Assembly (NCBI GenBank): GCA_965237625.1
Contig: CBDEGD010000025.1
Span: 1-64,000 of the forward strand
DNA from: JABDIP01 sp965237625
GTDB taxonomy: Bacteria > Pseudomonadota > Alphaproteobacteria > DSM-16000 > Inquilinaceae
Direction: 5' to 3'
Length of the DNA: 64,000 nucleotides
The notes under the pieces were generated by a model. That model was not told the origin of the DNA. It was given only the letters and a program-made list of their open reading frames with translations, and ran no database searches. Within the stretch, counting starts at the first letter, position 1, and the number at the start of each line of letters is the position of its first letter. The translations under genes and the position numbers were made by a program. Below, one piece after another: positions 17,208 through 25,225 of the stretch.

Positions 17208-17296
17208 GTCATTCCCGCGAAGGCGGGAATCCAGTTGGCACAATGGCGCAGCCTTCACTGCCGGGAACGCTGGATTCCCGCCTTCGCGGGAATGAC
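17208..17296. repeat. REP-like palindrome (GTCATTCCCGCG type), copy 1
   Basis: The arms 17208-17234 and 17270-17296 are a perfect 27-bp inverted repeat beginning GTCATTCCCGCGAAGG and ending CGGGAATGAC, with a 35-nt loop. Copies with the same arms are at 30566-30660 and 46965-47039. The motif is widespread in proteobacterial intergenic regions. Confidence 0.9.
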
Positions 17297-17322
17297 GGTA
17301 GGTCGGTGTGCTGACGGCGGGA

Positions 17323-17350
17323 GTTTTCTAAAGGAAATCCTTTAGAAAAC
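17323..17350. repeat. Perfect 13-bp palindrome upstream of the carboxylesterase
   Basis: GTTTTCTAAAGGA (17323-17335) pairs perfectly with 17338-17350 across a 2-nt centre. It lies 60 bp before the esterase start, right after a REP-like palindrome. The near-continuous symmetry is more like a protein-binding site or a double-stranded insertion scar than a terminator, as no T-run follows. Confidence 0.6.
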
Positions 17351-17409
17351 CTGCCTCCTTCAGCGCGCCGTCGTTGACAAGGCCGGCCAGCCCGGCCCTG
17401 ATTGCGGCC

Positions 17410-18069
17410 ATGTCTGAATCGATCTCTCTCTCCGGTCCGTCGCGCCCTCCTTCCGCTGGCGGCAAGCCGCGCAAGCTCGTGATCCTGCTGCACGGCGTCG
17501 GCGCCAATGGCGACGATCTGATCGGATTGGCGCCATACTGGGCGCAGGCCCTGCCGGAGGCCGAGTTCCTTGCCCCGAACGCGCCGTACCCCTGTGACAT
17601 GGCACCGTTCGGCTATCAGTGGTTCAGCCTGCAGGACCGTACGCCGGGTCCCATGTTGGCGGGCATCCGCAGCGCCGCGCCGATCCTCGACACTTTCATC
17701 GACGATGCGCTGAGTGCCCGTGACCTGACCGATGCGGATCTGGCGCTGGTCGGGTTCAGCCAGGGCACCATGATGTCGCTGCACATCGCACCGCGCCGAA
17801 AGACACCCTGCGCCGCCGTGCTAGGCTATTCCGGCGCGCTTCTCGGATCGGATCTGTTGGCGGACGAGGCGGTCTCGAAGCCGGAGATGCTGCTGATCCA
17901 TGGCGATTCCGACGAGGTGGTGCCGGTCGCGGCCCTTCCCGTCGCCGAACAGGCTCTGAAATCAGCCGAGATCTCGGTGTCTGCCGTTATCCGGCCAGGG
18001 CTCGGCCACGGTATCGATCCGGAGGGTATCTCGATTGGCGCGGCATTCCTGAAAGAGAAACTTGGATAA
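17410..18069 (+). CDS. Phospholipase/carboxylesterase family hydrolase
   Basis: An alpha/beta-hydrolase of 219 residues. The oxyanion-hole region VILLHGVGANGDDL, the nucleophile elbow GFSQG (serine), the acid IHGDSDEVVP and the late histidine in GLGHGIDPEG are all present. Such enzymes cleave acyl esters of lysophospholipids or small molecules. I prefer ATG 17410 (MSESISLSG) to an in-frame ATG 12 codons upstream because the upstream residues look unconserved, but the ribosome site is weak for both. Confidence 0.88.
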   Translation: MSESISLSGPSRPPSAGGKPRKLVILLHGVGANGDDLIGLAPYWAQALPEAEFLAPNAPYPCDMAPFGYQWFSLQDRTPGPMLAGIRSAAPILDTFIDDALSARDLTDADLALVGFSQGTMMSLHIAPRRKTPCAAVLGYSGALLGSDLLADEAVSKPEMLLIHGDSDEVVPVAALPVAEQALKSAEISVSAVIRPGLGHGIDPEGISIGAAFLKEKLG

Positions 18070-18207
18070 GCTTTACAATAAAGTGACGATTTCGCCGCAA
18101 GCTACACTACATCTTGCGTCAGTCTATGGCGCGCGATATGTCAAAGGGGAGTTGCGGTCGGATATTGCTTCCGGCAGCATATGGGGACAACAGAATAGGA
18201 GCGGGGA

Positions 18208-18768
18208 TTGGTAGCCCCACCTGATGGTTGCCCGGCACTGGTCTTGAATGCGGATTTCCGTCCGCTGAGTTACTTCCCGCTGTCCCTATGGCCTTGGCAG
18301 GATACGGTGAAGGCGGTCTTTCTCGACCGGGTGAACATCGTCGCGGAATATGACCGGGTGGTGCGTAGCCCCAGCTTCGAGATGAGCCTGCCCAGCGTCA
18401 TTTCGCTGAAGGAATACGTCTCTGCCAGCCGTCGTCCGGCCTTCACCCGCTTCAACGTGTTCCTGCGCGACAGTTTCAGCTGCCAATATTGCGGCGACCG
18501 CTTCCCGACACCGGAGCTGACCTTCGACCATGTGATCCCGCGATCGCGCGGCGGCCGCACCAATTGGGAGAACGTGGTCACCGCCTGTTCGGCCTGCAAT
18601 CTCCGCAAGGGCAACCGAATGCCGGGGAGCTGTGGTATGAGGCCGCAATACCGCCCGGTCCAGCCGACCACATACCAGCTGCAAGACAACGGTCGAGCCT
18701 TCCCGCCAAATTTCCTCCACGAGAGTTGGCGGGATTTCCTTTATTGGGACACGGTGCTGGAGACCTAG
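18208..18768 (+). CDS. HNH endonuclease domain protein
   Basis: A 186-residue protein with an HNH fold in its centre: the zinc cysteines CQYCGDRF and CSACNLRKGN, and the catalytic DHVIPRSRGGRTNWENVV. The N-terminal SYFPLSLWPWQDTVKAVFLDRV is typical of a stand-alone HNH family common in alphaproteobacteria, usually of unknown role rather than a restriction enzyme. TTG at 18208 is a good start because AGGAG lies about 8 nt upstream. Its TAG stop shares the palindrome CTAG with the convergent coq7 stop. Confidence 0.88.
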   Translation: MVAPPDGCPALVLNADFRPLSYFPLSLWPWQDTVKAVFLDRVNIVAEYDRVVRSPSFEMSLPSVISLKEYVSASRRPAFTRFNVFLRDSFSCQYCGDRFPTPELTFDHVIPRSRGGRTNWENVVTACSACNLRKGNRMPGSCGMRPQYRPVQPTTYQLQDNGRAFPPNFLHESWRDFLYWDTVLET

Positions 18769-19364
18769 AACCGCTCCGCCAGCCAGATGGCGAGCCGCGA
18801 GCCGGTCTTGATCGCGCCGGACAGCACCCGGTAGCCGGGCGTCTGCTCGGCGCCGTTGTCGAGGCCGATGTCGCGGTGTTCCAGCTCCTCGGCGCGGAAT
18901 TTTTCGATCTTTGCCTTCAGGTCAGGCTCCGCGTCGCCCAACTCGGCGGTTTGGCGGGCGTAGTGCTCGTCGATCACCTCTTCGACCGCGACGGTGCAGG
19001 CCATGGCGGCGCGGGGGCCGAGCAGGGCCGTCCCGGCGCCCAGCGCGTAACCGGCGGCGTGCCAGATCGGATGCAGGACGCTGGGGCGCGCGCGGCGCTC
19101 GACGATCAGGGTCTCGAAGGCCTTCAGATGCTCCGCCTCCTGCTCGGCCATGTGGCGCAGCAGCGGGCCGAGTTCCGGGTCGTCGCCCAGCACCGCCAAC
19201 TGGCCCTCATAGATGCGCTTGGCGCCGTATTCGCCGGCATGGTCGACCCGGACGATGCGGTCGATCAGCGCTTCGCCGGTCAGGGCGCCCGGCCGCGGGC
19301 CCTCTTGGGCAGAATTCATCGCTTCTCCGGCCTGAGGCTTCGTGGATCGGCGCGCGGTCATCAT
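18765..19364 (-). CDS. coq7: Demethoxyubiquinone hydroxylase (Coq7 family)
   Basis: Membrane-bound di-iron hydroxylase of ubiquinone synthesis (C6 hydroxylation). The 199-residue protein has the duplicated ligand motifs of the family: RVDHAGEYGAKRIYEGQ, EQEAEHLKAF, TVAVEEVIDEHYARQ and AEELEHRDIGLD, giving the Glu and ExxH ligands. Its start overlaps the dsbB stop in ATGA. Pairing with dsbB suggests co-transcription; both proteins act at the quinone pool, DsbB passing electrons to ubiquinone. Confidence 0.95.
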   Translation of the reverse strand: MMTARRSTKPQAGEAMNSAQEGPRPGALTGEALIDRIVRVDHAGEYGAKRIYEGQLAVLGDDPELGPLLRHMAEQEAEHLKAFETLIVERRARPSVLHPIWHAAGYALGAGTALLGPRAAMACTVAVEEVIDEHYARQTAELGDAEPDLKAKIEKFRAEELEHRDIGLDNGAEQTPGYRVLSGAIKTGSRLAIWLAERF

Positions 19365-19861
19365 CTACCTCCCGCCAAGCCCCTTGCAGCGATCAAGCTG
19401 GCGATGCCAAGCCCGAGAGAGACCAGCGCGTTGTATCCGGCCATGGAAATGCCGAGCAGAGACCACGCCACCTCGTCGCAGCGCACCGTCGGCGCCGCCA
19501 ATATCTGTGCCCGCAAATCCTCAAGGGTCGCGCCGCCGGCTTCGAGGCTGCCGCATTCGGCAGTGCCCTGCCACCAATGCTGCTCGACCCCCAAATGGAA
19601 GATCGCAATGCCGGTTCCGGTGAACAACGCCAACCCGGCAAGGGCCAGGGCGACCGCGCGAGGGCCGGACGGCAGGAACAGGGCCGCCCCGGCGATCATG
19701 ATGACTGCCACATAGGGCAGACGCTGATAGACGCACAGCACGCAGGGCTGCAGGCCGCCAATGTACTGTGACGCCAGGGCGGATCCGAGCACGGCCACCG
19801 AGGCCAGCAACAGGATCAGCGGCGATCGATCGATGAGGGTTCGGGAGATGTCTTGGCTCAT
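19361..19861 (-). CDS. dsbB: Disulfide bond formation protein DsbB
   Basis: Inner-membrane protein that reoxidises DsbA using quinone. It is 166 residues long, with four predicted helices and the first periplasmic pair in LQPCVLCVYQR. The second periplasmic loop carries the other two cysteines (TAECGS and VRCDE). It is first in a two-gene unit with coq7, the stop and start overlapping by 4 bp. The start codon ATG 19861 is preceded by a region full of palindromes. Confidence 0.93.
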   Translation of the reverse strand: MSQDISRTLIDRSPLILLLASVAVLGSALASQYIGGLQPCVLCVYQRLPYVAVIMIAGAALFLPSGPRAVALALAGLALFTGTGIAIFHLGVEQHWWQGTAECGSLEAGGATLEDLRAQILAAPTVRCDEVAWSLLGISMAGYNALVSLGLGIASLIAARGLAGGR

Positions 19862-19928
19862 GGTCTGGATATAGGACAGTCAAGCGCCGGGAACGAGAGG
19901 GGATTGCTAGAGAATATTTCGTTCAGAC

Positions 19929-20022
19929 GGCACCGGCCCGCTCCCCCGCCCGGCCACCCCCCGGCCACCCAACGACAGTATCCTCATGGGTGGCCGGGCG
20001 AACCAGGGAGCGGGCCGGTGCC
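19929..20022. repeat. GC-rich long hairpin (GGCACCGGCCCGCTCCC)
   Basis: The arms 19929-19945 and 20006-20022 are a perfect 17-bp inverted repeat, with a second nested pair GGCCACCC / GGGTGGCC inside. One arm, with a single mismatch, recurs alone at 27902-27918. In both places the 139-bp double-hairpin repeat follows shortly after, so the two modules seem to have travelled together. Confidence 0.75.
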
Positions 20023-20042
20023 GATTCCGCGTAAGTGGACAT

Positions 20043-20181
20043 GGCGCTAGTGTCCCGATTCTGAAATTCGCATGAGCGAATTGCAGTATCAAAGGGACAC
20101 TAACTGTATGATTCTAGTGTCATTCAGCTTCCGAAATCCGGCACATGAAATGTGCCGAACTTCGAAACCATGACACTAGAG
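20043..20181 (+). repeat. 139-bp double-hairpin repeat, copy 1
   Basis: Identical over 139 bp to 27932-28070. It contains two successive hairpins: CTAGTGTCCC with GGGACACTA (an inner AATTCG/CGAATT pair), then TCTAGTGTCAT with ATGACACTAGA (an inner GGCACA/TGTGCC pair). Each hairpin is bounded by TAGTGTC / GACACTA. The right end contributes the TAG stop of the YqaA-type gene. No open frame is seen inside. Confidence 0.92.
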
Positions 20182-20799
20182 CAATACCTTGAGGACCAGG
20201 AATCCGCCGAACAGCATCACGAAGAACAGCAGTGTCAGAAGGCCCAGCCAGCGTTCGATAAAGTTTCGGATCGGCTCGCCGAATCGCCACAGCAGCCCCG
20301 CCACCAGGAAGAATCGCGCACCGCGCGACACGGTCGAGGCGAGGAAGAAGATCAACACATCGAGCCGGGTCACGCCGCTGGCTATGGTGAAAATCTTATA
20401 TGGGATCGGCGAGAAGCCGGCCCCGAACACGATCCAGGCGCCGTATTCATTGTACTGGCCCTGGAAGTGGCTGAACTTTTCGGCATACCCGTAGAAATCC
20501 AGGATCGGTTGACCGATTGCGTCGAACAGGAACAGTCCGATGCCATAGCCGGCCAGCCCGCCGAGCACCGAAGCCAGGGTGCAGATCGTCGCCAGCCGCC
20601 AGGCCCGCTCCCGCGCCGCCAGCACCATCGGCATCAGCAACACATCGGGGGGAATCGGAAAGACGGAACTTTCGAGAAACGAGACGAGCCCAAGTGCCCA
20701 CTCCGCCCGGCGATGGCCGGCCAGCGCCAGTGTCCAGTCGTACAGCGCTCGCAACGGCGAACGGGCGCGAACCGGCATGGCGGTATCCGCGTCGGCCAT
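20176..20799 (-). CDS. YqaA/DedA-type membrane protein
   Basis: A 207-residue inner-membrane protein. The conserved pattern LVSFLESSVFPIPPDVLLMPMVLA followed by GGLAGYGIGLFLFDAIG and FGAGFSPIPYKIFTIASG is that of the YqaA branch of the DedA/SNARE-associated superfamily, thought to move lipids or ions across the membrane. ATG 20799 is chosen; an upstream GTG at 20871 in the same frame would overlap the response regulator gene. The stop codon lies within the end of the 139-bp repeat, so its C-terminus may have been set by insertion of that element. Confidence 0.85.
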   Translation of the reverse strand: MADADTAMPVRARSPLRALYDWTLALAGHRRAEWALGLVSFLESSVFPIPPDVLLMPMVLAARERAWRLATICTLASVLGGLAGYGIGLFLFDAIGQPILDFYGYAEKFSHFQGQYNEYGAWIVFGAGFSPIPYKIFTIASGVTRLDVLIFFLASTVSRGARFFLVAGLLWRFGEPIRNFIERWLGLLTLLFFVMLFGGFLVLKVLL

Positions 20800-20854
20800 C
20801 GGGCCCTCGATATGGTCTTTGATCGGATCGTCGGTCAAAGCCGCGCCGACGGGG

Positions 20855-21472
20855 TCAGACGAATTTGACACCGACCTTGTTTCGGAACTGCCAGCAGGTT
20901 TCGCATCGGCGTTCCATACCGTCGTCGGTCTTCAAAGTGAAGAACTTCATCCAACGAAGGTTGTCATTAGCGACCTCGATCGCCGCACCGCCATCGGACC
21001 GGCTGAAGATCGTGCAGTCGACGATCTTGCCGTAGTCGAACATCACCCGGGCAGTTTCGGCCTCGGGCTTGCGTTGACCCTTGCGGCGTTCATTGGCCGC
21101 CTGACCCTTCTCGGCGGCGCGTGACACCGCCTGCTCCAGCCGTTTGATCAGCTCGGCGCGATTGAACGGCTTGATCAGATAATTCTCGACGCCAAATCCG
21201 GCACCGGCGCGCTTGTTCTCGCGTTCCACCAAGCCCGATTGGATCAGGAACGGCGTGCGGACCCCTTTTTCGTGGAGCCGCTGGACGACTTCATAGCCGT
21301 CGAAATCCGGCAGCATGATATCCAACAGAATGACGTCATAGGCATTGGCTTGGCCAAGTTCCACGGCCTCCCGGCCGGTTCTGGCCCGGTCGCACCGGTG
21401 ACCCTCCAACTCGAGCATCCGCTCGACCGTTTTCGCCAACGGCTCGTCATCTTCGACGTACAACACCCGCAT
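20855..21472 (-). CDS. Response regulator: CtrA-like receiver plus PilZ-like C-terminal domain
   Basis: A 205-residue regulator. The receiver domain (1-120) begins MRVLYVEDDEPLAKTVERML, has the phosphoacceptor D51 in VILLDIMLPD, a switch serine in LIQSGL, and the lysine in LIKPF. Its wording YDVILLDxMLPDxDGYEV is close to CtrA, but no DNA-binding domain follows. After a basic Gln/Lys linker, the last 65 residues look like a PilZ beta barrel (CTIFSRSDGGA ... NKVGVKF) without the canonical Asp/Asn of the c-di-GMP motif and with a CETCW pair. It is a tandem paralogue of the next gene. Confidence 0.85.
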   Translation of the reverse strand: MRVLYVEDDEPLAKTVERMLELEGHRCDRARTGREAVELGQANAYDVILLDIMLPDFDGYEVVQRLHEKGVRTPFLIQSGLVERENKRAGAGFGVENYLIKPFNRAELIKRLEQAVSRAAEKGQAANERRKGQRKPEAETARVMFDYGKIVDCTIFSRSDGGAAIEVANDNLRWMKFFTLKTDDGMERRCETCWQFRNKVGVKFV

Positions 21473-21678
21473 GGCCTGCTCCCGCCCGCACAATTCGACG
21501 CATTCTCTTGAGCGTTAACCCATAAGCATGAAAGTTAAATAAAAGGTTGCCTATCGAGAGGTTTGCCCGTGACGCTGCGTCGCAGTGCGGATTTCGAGGA
21601 AGTCCGGCCGCCTTGGCCTACCAAGGGGTGTGACCGGTGGATTGGAGGTTCAGGCGCCGACGCCCCGGTCGCCGCAGG

Positions 21679-22530
21679 TTACAGGAATTTGACGCCAACC
21701 TTGTCGCCGTGCCGCCAGCAGGATTGGCAGCGATAGCTCTTGTCGCCGGCAACCGCCAAGCGGAAGTCTTCTGGGCAGACGATCAACTCGTCAAAGACAT
21801 TCAACACGGCGCCGCCGGTAGTGACGCTGATGACGGTGCAGTCGATGTCGATCCGGCCCTCATCGGCGACGATCTTGGCGGGCAGGGCCGGGAATGAATC
21901 CGGTAGGGGCGGTTCGTCGGCTATTTCAGCGGTGTCGGAATCGACCCTCCCTTCGGCCGACTTCTCAGTCGCGGTCTCACCAGCCGTCTCAGGCGGTGTT
22001 TCTGGCAGGTTCTCGGGCACGGTCTCTGGCACAGTCTCGGCCGCTGTCTCGGTTGCCGATTCATCCGTCAGCATGATCACCGATTCGGCCGGTGCCTCGG
22101 AATTTGTGTCCGCGGCGTCGCGGGATGCCATCAGGGCTGGCAGGTTGGCAGCGGTGGGCGCCGTCGCCTTGCCCGACCGGGCTGCCGCCTTTCGGACCTG
22201 GCTGATCAACTCGTCCCGATTGAAGGGCTTGATCAGATAATCGTCGACCCCGAAGCCCAGACCGTCCATGGCCTTGTCTCGCTCCACCAGCCCGGATTGA
22301 ATCAGCACCGGCGTGTTGACGCCGGCACCCTGAAGCAGGCGGATGACCTCGTAGCCGTCGATATCCGGCAACATGACGTCCAGCAGGATCACATCGTATT
22401 CGTTGGTCTGGCCGAGCTTGACCGCGCCCGCACCGGAGCGCACGCGGTCGCAGCTGTTGCCGTCCTGCCGCAGCATCTGTTCGACTGCAAGAGCCAGATT
22501 ATCGTCGTCCTCGACGTAAAGAACCCGCAT
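21679..22530 (-). CDS. Response regulator paralogue: CtrA-like receiver, acidic repeat linker, PilZ-like domain
   Basis: A 283-residue relative of the 20855-21472 gene, lying about 200 bp upstream on the same strand. The receiver is very similar (D51 in VILLDVMLPD, LIQSGL, YLIKPFNRDELI). Between residues about 140 and 215 is a low-complexity linker of Glu/Thr/Pro repeats (VPETVPENLPETPPETAGE). The C-terminal PilZ-like domain keeps DCTVISVTTGGAVL and ends CQSCWRHGDKVGVKFL, again with CxxCW. Two copies with the same odd C-terminus suggest duplication and specialisation. No histidine kinase is adjacent. Confidence 0.85.
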   Translation of the reverse strand: MRVLYVEDDDNLALAVEQMLRQDGNSCDRVRSGAGAVKLGQTNEYDVILLDVMLPDIDGYEVIRLLQGAGVNTPVLIQSGLVERDKAMDGLGFGVDDYLIKPFNRDELISQVRKAAARSGKATAPTAANLPALMASRDAADTNSEAPAESVIMLTDESATETAAETVPETVPENLPETPPETAGETATEKSAEGRVDSDTAEIADEPPLPDSFPALPAKIVADEGRIDIDCTVISVTTGGAVLNVFDELIVCPEDFRLAVAGDKSYRCQSCWRHGDKVGVKFL

Positions 22531-22706
22531 TGGGGGGATGCTCGTCTACCAGCGGCCATGTCACCACCGCATCAGCAATACGCCGGAGAGTTGAAGAAAA
22601 AGTTGCTTAACAGGCGATTTACCATGCATTGCCCGAGATTCCGGAGCCGCAGACGCCGAATTCCAGTCGACGGAGGGGGCGTCTGGCTTCCCCGGTTCAA
22701 ATCGCG

Positions 22707-22734
22707 TTGACCGCCCAAAACGCTCGTCTATGAT
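22707..22734 (+). promoter_or_regulatory. Sigma-70-type promoter for tRNA-Leu
   Basis: TTGACC (22707-22712) and TATGAT (22729-22734) are separated by 16 bp and end 18 bp before the first base of the tRNA. This is the best promoter match in the window. Confidence 0.7.
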
Positions 22735-22752
22735 GGCGCCGCCTTCGGGCGT

Positions 22753-22839
22753 GCCCCTGTGGCGGAATTGGTAGACGCGGCAGACTCAAAATCTGTTGCC
22801 TTCACGGGCGTGCTGGTTCGAGTCCGGCCAGGGGCACCA
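22753..22839 (+). tRNA. tRNA-Leu (CAA)
   Basis: An 87-nt class II tRNA. The acceptor stem GCCCCTG pairs with CAGGGGC and is followed by A and an encoded CCA. The D-arm GGCGGAATTGGTAGACGC, anticodon loop CTCAAAA (anticodon CAA), a long variable arm and the T-arm GGTTCGAGTCC are all present. A strong promoter lies upstream. The region just downstream has the character of an insertion. Confidence 0.97.
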
Positions 22840-23085
22840 CTTACACTATTGATGGCTTGCGGTGCGGTGGCGGCATTGGACGGGCCATCTACATTGCTCC
22901 AGAATGCAACTCAAAATATTACAACTGCACGGACGCGCGATTTAATATCGGTGGCGCGCTCGCTTGGCGGCGCCACTCCGGCGAGTCGACACCCAATCGA
23001 ATTCTATCGGCACAGTCGGCCGAAGTAGTGAGCAGCAGGCTCGTTCGATAAACAGCGGCGGGGGCCTTCCAACAAGGAGATTTTC
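22840..23085. other. Gap after tRNA-Leu
   Basis: This is a stretch of 246 bp with no convincing gene. Its composition is patchier and more AT-rich than its surroundings. I looked for a repeat of the tRNA 3' end that would mark an attachment site and did not see one nearby. Confidence 0.4.
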
Positions 23086-23373
23086 ATGACCATCGCACTG
23101 AACGTCCAGGGACTTTGGGACAATTGGCAGCGTAGCCAGCGCGATCACAACATCCTTCCAGCGAGAGTGGCTTACTATGTGGCGGAATTCACAGCTGGGA
23201 ATGCGGTGCCCGCGATTGTGATCGGCGGTATTGTTTTTGAGGGCGAAAACGCGCGGGTCCGAACTTCCGACGGGAGGCACAGGCTCACAGCCGCGCACCA
23301 ATTGAACCGCGCCACAATCGACGCGGTAGATACAGATGTCGCGCGACAAGCCAGGGATTTGTTTGGCCTTTGA
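23086..23373 (+). CDS. Small ParB/Srx-like protein
   Basis: A 95-residue protein with a strong ribosome site (AAGGAGA). The block PAIVIGGIVFEGENARVRTSDGRHRLTAA resembles the N-terminal ParB/sulfiredoxin fold, where the GRHR motif (GxxR) binds nucleotide. It has no DNA-binding helix-turn-helix, so it is not a partition ParB. Similar small ParB-like proteins occur in phages and islands. It lies 246 bp after tRNA-Leu and upstream of a lysozyme-like gene. The function is unknown. Confidence 0.6.
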   Translation: MTIALNVQGLWDNWQRSQRDHNILPARVAYYVAEFTAGNAVPAIVIGGIVFEGENARVRTSDGRHRLTAAHQLNRATIDAVDTDVARQARDLFGL

Positions 23374-23599
23374 AACGAGGCCGGAGCGTCGCCGTAAACA
23401 TCCTGGTCGTCACGGCATTTCATGAACGCACCCGCGCAAGCGCCTTAGCTCTCAAAAAGATGGCGCATCCCGGTGCGGTATGAGCCGTGCACTGGTCGCA
23501 ATCCTGTATGACCGTGCGTGCATGCATGTATCATCCGGCGGCCACGGTGGCGGTTCTGCCCTGGTCCCAGGCCGCGCGTTCTAGCTGCGAGGTTCAATC

Positions 23600-24622
23600 A
23601 TGACACATCCCACATTGCGCCGGCCCTCCCGTGGGGAAGACGTCCGACGGCTCCAGGGACTGTTGAATGCGAAAGGGGCCGCGCTGGTCGTTGACGGCGA
23701 TTTCGGCCCGGCGACCGAGGCCGCCGTCATGCAGGCCCAGAAGAAGGCTGGGCAGGCCGCGACCGGGATCGCAAACCATGCGCTCTGGGCGTGGCTGGAA
23801 GCGAGGGGTGGGCCGACCCTGCGCCGCCCGTCGGCCGGACCGGATGTCAAGCGGCTCCAGAGGCTGCTGAATCGAATCGGGTCACTGCTGACCGCCGACG
23901 GCGATTTCGGAGCCGCGACCGAAGGGGCCGTGAGAGAGGCGCAGAAGCTGGCCGGACAACCGGCCACCGGCATTGCCGACGACGCGCTTTGGATTTGGCT
24001 GGAGACTCAGCCGGAACCGTCGCCCGACCTGCCGATCGAGGCGGTGACCTTCATTGTCGAGGAGGAGATTGGCGGCCGGTCCTTCTATGACCGCCATGCG
24101 GCATTCCCCCATTTCCCCGGCGAGAAGAGCGGTGTGACCATCGGTATCGGCTATGACCTCCGCTTCCACGAAGCCGCGGATCTGGAGCGGGATTGGGGCG
24201 GCGAGTTGACACCGGACGCAATCGCCAAGCTGAAGCCGCATCTTGGCAAAAAGGGCAGCAAGGCCGCAGTGGACAATCTGAAATCCATCCAGATTCCCTT
24301 CGTGTCGGCCTGGCGGGTCTTCGTCGCCGACAGCCTGCCGAAATACGTCGACAAGACACGCAAAGCCTTTCCCGGTTTCGACGGGCTGCCGCCGCTGGCC
24401 GGCGGGATGCTGGTCAGCCTGGTGTACAATCGCGGCGCCGGTATGAGCGGAGACACCCGGCGGGAGATGCTCGCGATCCGCGAACACATCGCTGCCGGCC
24501 GTTTCAAGGACGTGCCGGCCGAGTTCGAGTCGATGACCCGGCTTTGGCCCGGCAACAACGGGCTGATCAACCGGCGGCGCAAGGAAGCGGCGCTATGGCG
24601 CAAGGCGTTTGGCCGAGGCTGA
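23600..24622 (+). CDS. Peptidoglycan-binding, pesticin-type lysozyme
   Basis: A 340-residue muralytic enzyme without a signal peptide. Residues about 1-70 and 72-145 are two tandem peptidoglycan-binding repeats (LRRPSRGEDVRRLQGLL and LRRPSAGPDVKRLQRLL, each followed by DGDFG.AT). Residues about 150-335 resemble the T4-lysozyme-like pesticin domain: FIVEEEIGGRSFYDRH (catalytic Glu), SGVTIGIGYDLRFH (Asp/Thr) and LVSLVYNRGAG. The lack of a signal peptide and its place near a tRNA suggest a phage-derived endolysin, but no holin or phage structural gene is visible. GAGG precedes ATG 23600. Confidence 0.83.
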   Translation: MTHPTLRRPSRGEDVRRLQGLLNAKGAALVVDGDFGPATEAAVMQAQKKAGQAATGIANHALWAWLEARGGPTLRRPSAGPDVKRLQRLLNRIGSLLTADGDFGAATEGAVREAQKLAGQPATGIADDALWIWLETQPEPSPDLPIEAVTFIVEEEIGGRSFYDRHAAFPHFPGEKSGVTIGIGYDLRFHEAADLERDWGGELTPDAIAKLKPHLGKKGSKAAVDNLKSIQIPFVSAWRVFVADSLPKYVDKTRKAFPGFDGLPPLAGGMLVSLVYNRGAGMSGDTRREMLAIREHIAAGRFKDVPAEFESMTRLWPGNNGLINRRRKEAALWRKAFGRG

Positions 24623-24726
24623 CCCGCCTCGCGCTGTGTCGACCCATTTGAGATCGTCATCGATTTCCCGCCCGTGGATAATGCCCTAGGATCGCGGTAT
24701 CAAGGACGTGCATTCGGAGAGAGACG

Positions 24727-25185
24727 ATGTCGGCGAAGCGTTGGAGTGTCTATCTGTCGGGCGAGATCCACAGCGATTGGCGCGAGCGGATCATCGCCGG
24801 TGTCGAGGCCGCCGGGCTGCCGGTCGATTTGACCGCGCCGATTACCGATCACGGCGCCAGCGACGAATGCGGCGTCGCCATTCTGGGTGCGGAGAACACC
24901 CGAACCTGGACCGACCACAAGGGCGCCAGCGTCAACGCGATCCGAACCCGAACGCTGATCTCGGCGGCCGATGTGGTGGTCGTCCGGTTCGGCGACAAGT
25001 ACAAGCAGTGGAATGCCGCTTTCGATGCCGGCTACGCCTCGGCGCTCGGCAGGCCGGTCATCACCCTGCACGACGAATCCATCGGTCACGCCTTGAAGGA
25101 GGTGGATGCCGCCGCGCTGGCGGTGGCCGAGACGCCAGACCAGGTGGTCCGCCTTCTAGACTATGTGATCACCGGCAAGCTCTGA
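24727..25185 (+). CDS. YtoQ family protein
   Basis: A 152-residue cytoplasmic protein. The opening WSVYLSGEIHSDWRERI and the block ADVVVVRFGDKYKQWNAAFDAGYASALG are the hallmarks of the YtoQ family, which has a nucleoside-deoxyribosyltransferase-like fold. The physiological role is unknown. GGAGAGA precedes the ATG. It is followed on the same strand by the small YqaA-like gene. Confidence 0.85.
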   Translation: MSAKRWSVYLSGEIHSDWRERIIAGVEAAGLPVDLTAPITDHGASDECGVAILGAENTRTWTDHKGASVNAIRTRTLISAADVVVVRFGDKYKQWNAAFDAGYASALGRPVITLHDESIGHALKEVDAAALAVAETPDQVVRLLDYVITGKL

Positions 25186-25225
25186 TCCATCATTTAGCCA
25201 GAGCTGACCGATAGCGGGCACCGCC

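Noticed and set aside
23086..23373. Plasmid or chromosome partition ParB
   Set aside because: The protein is only 95 residues, without the DNA-binding domain and with no parA beside it.
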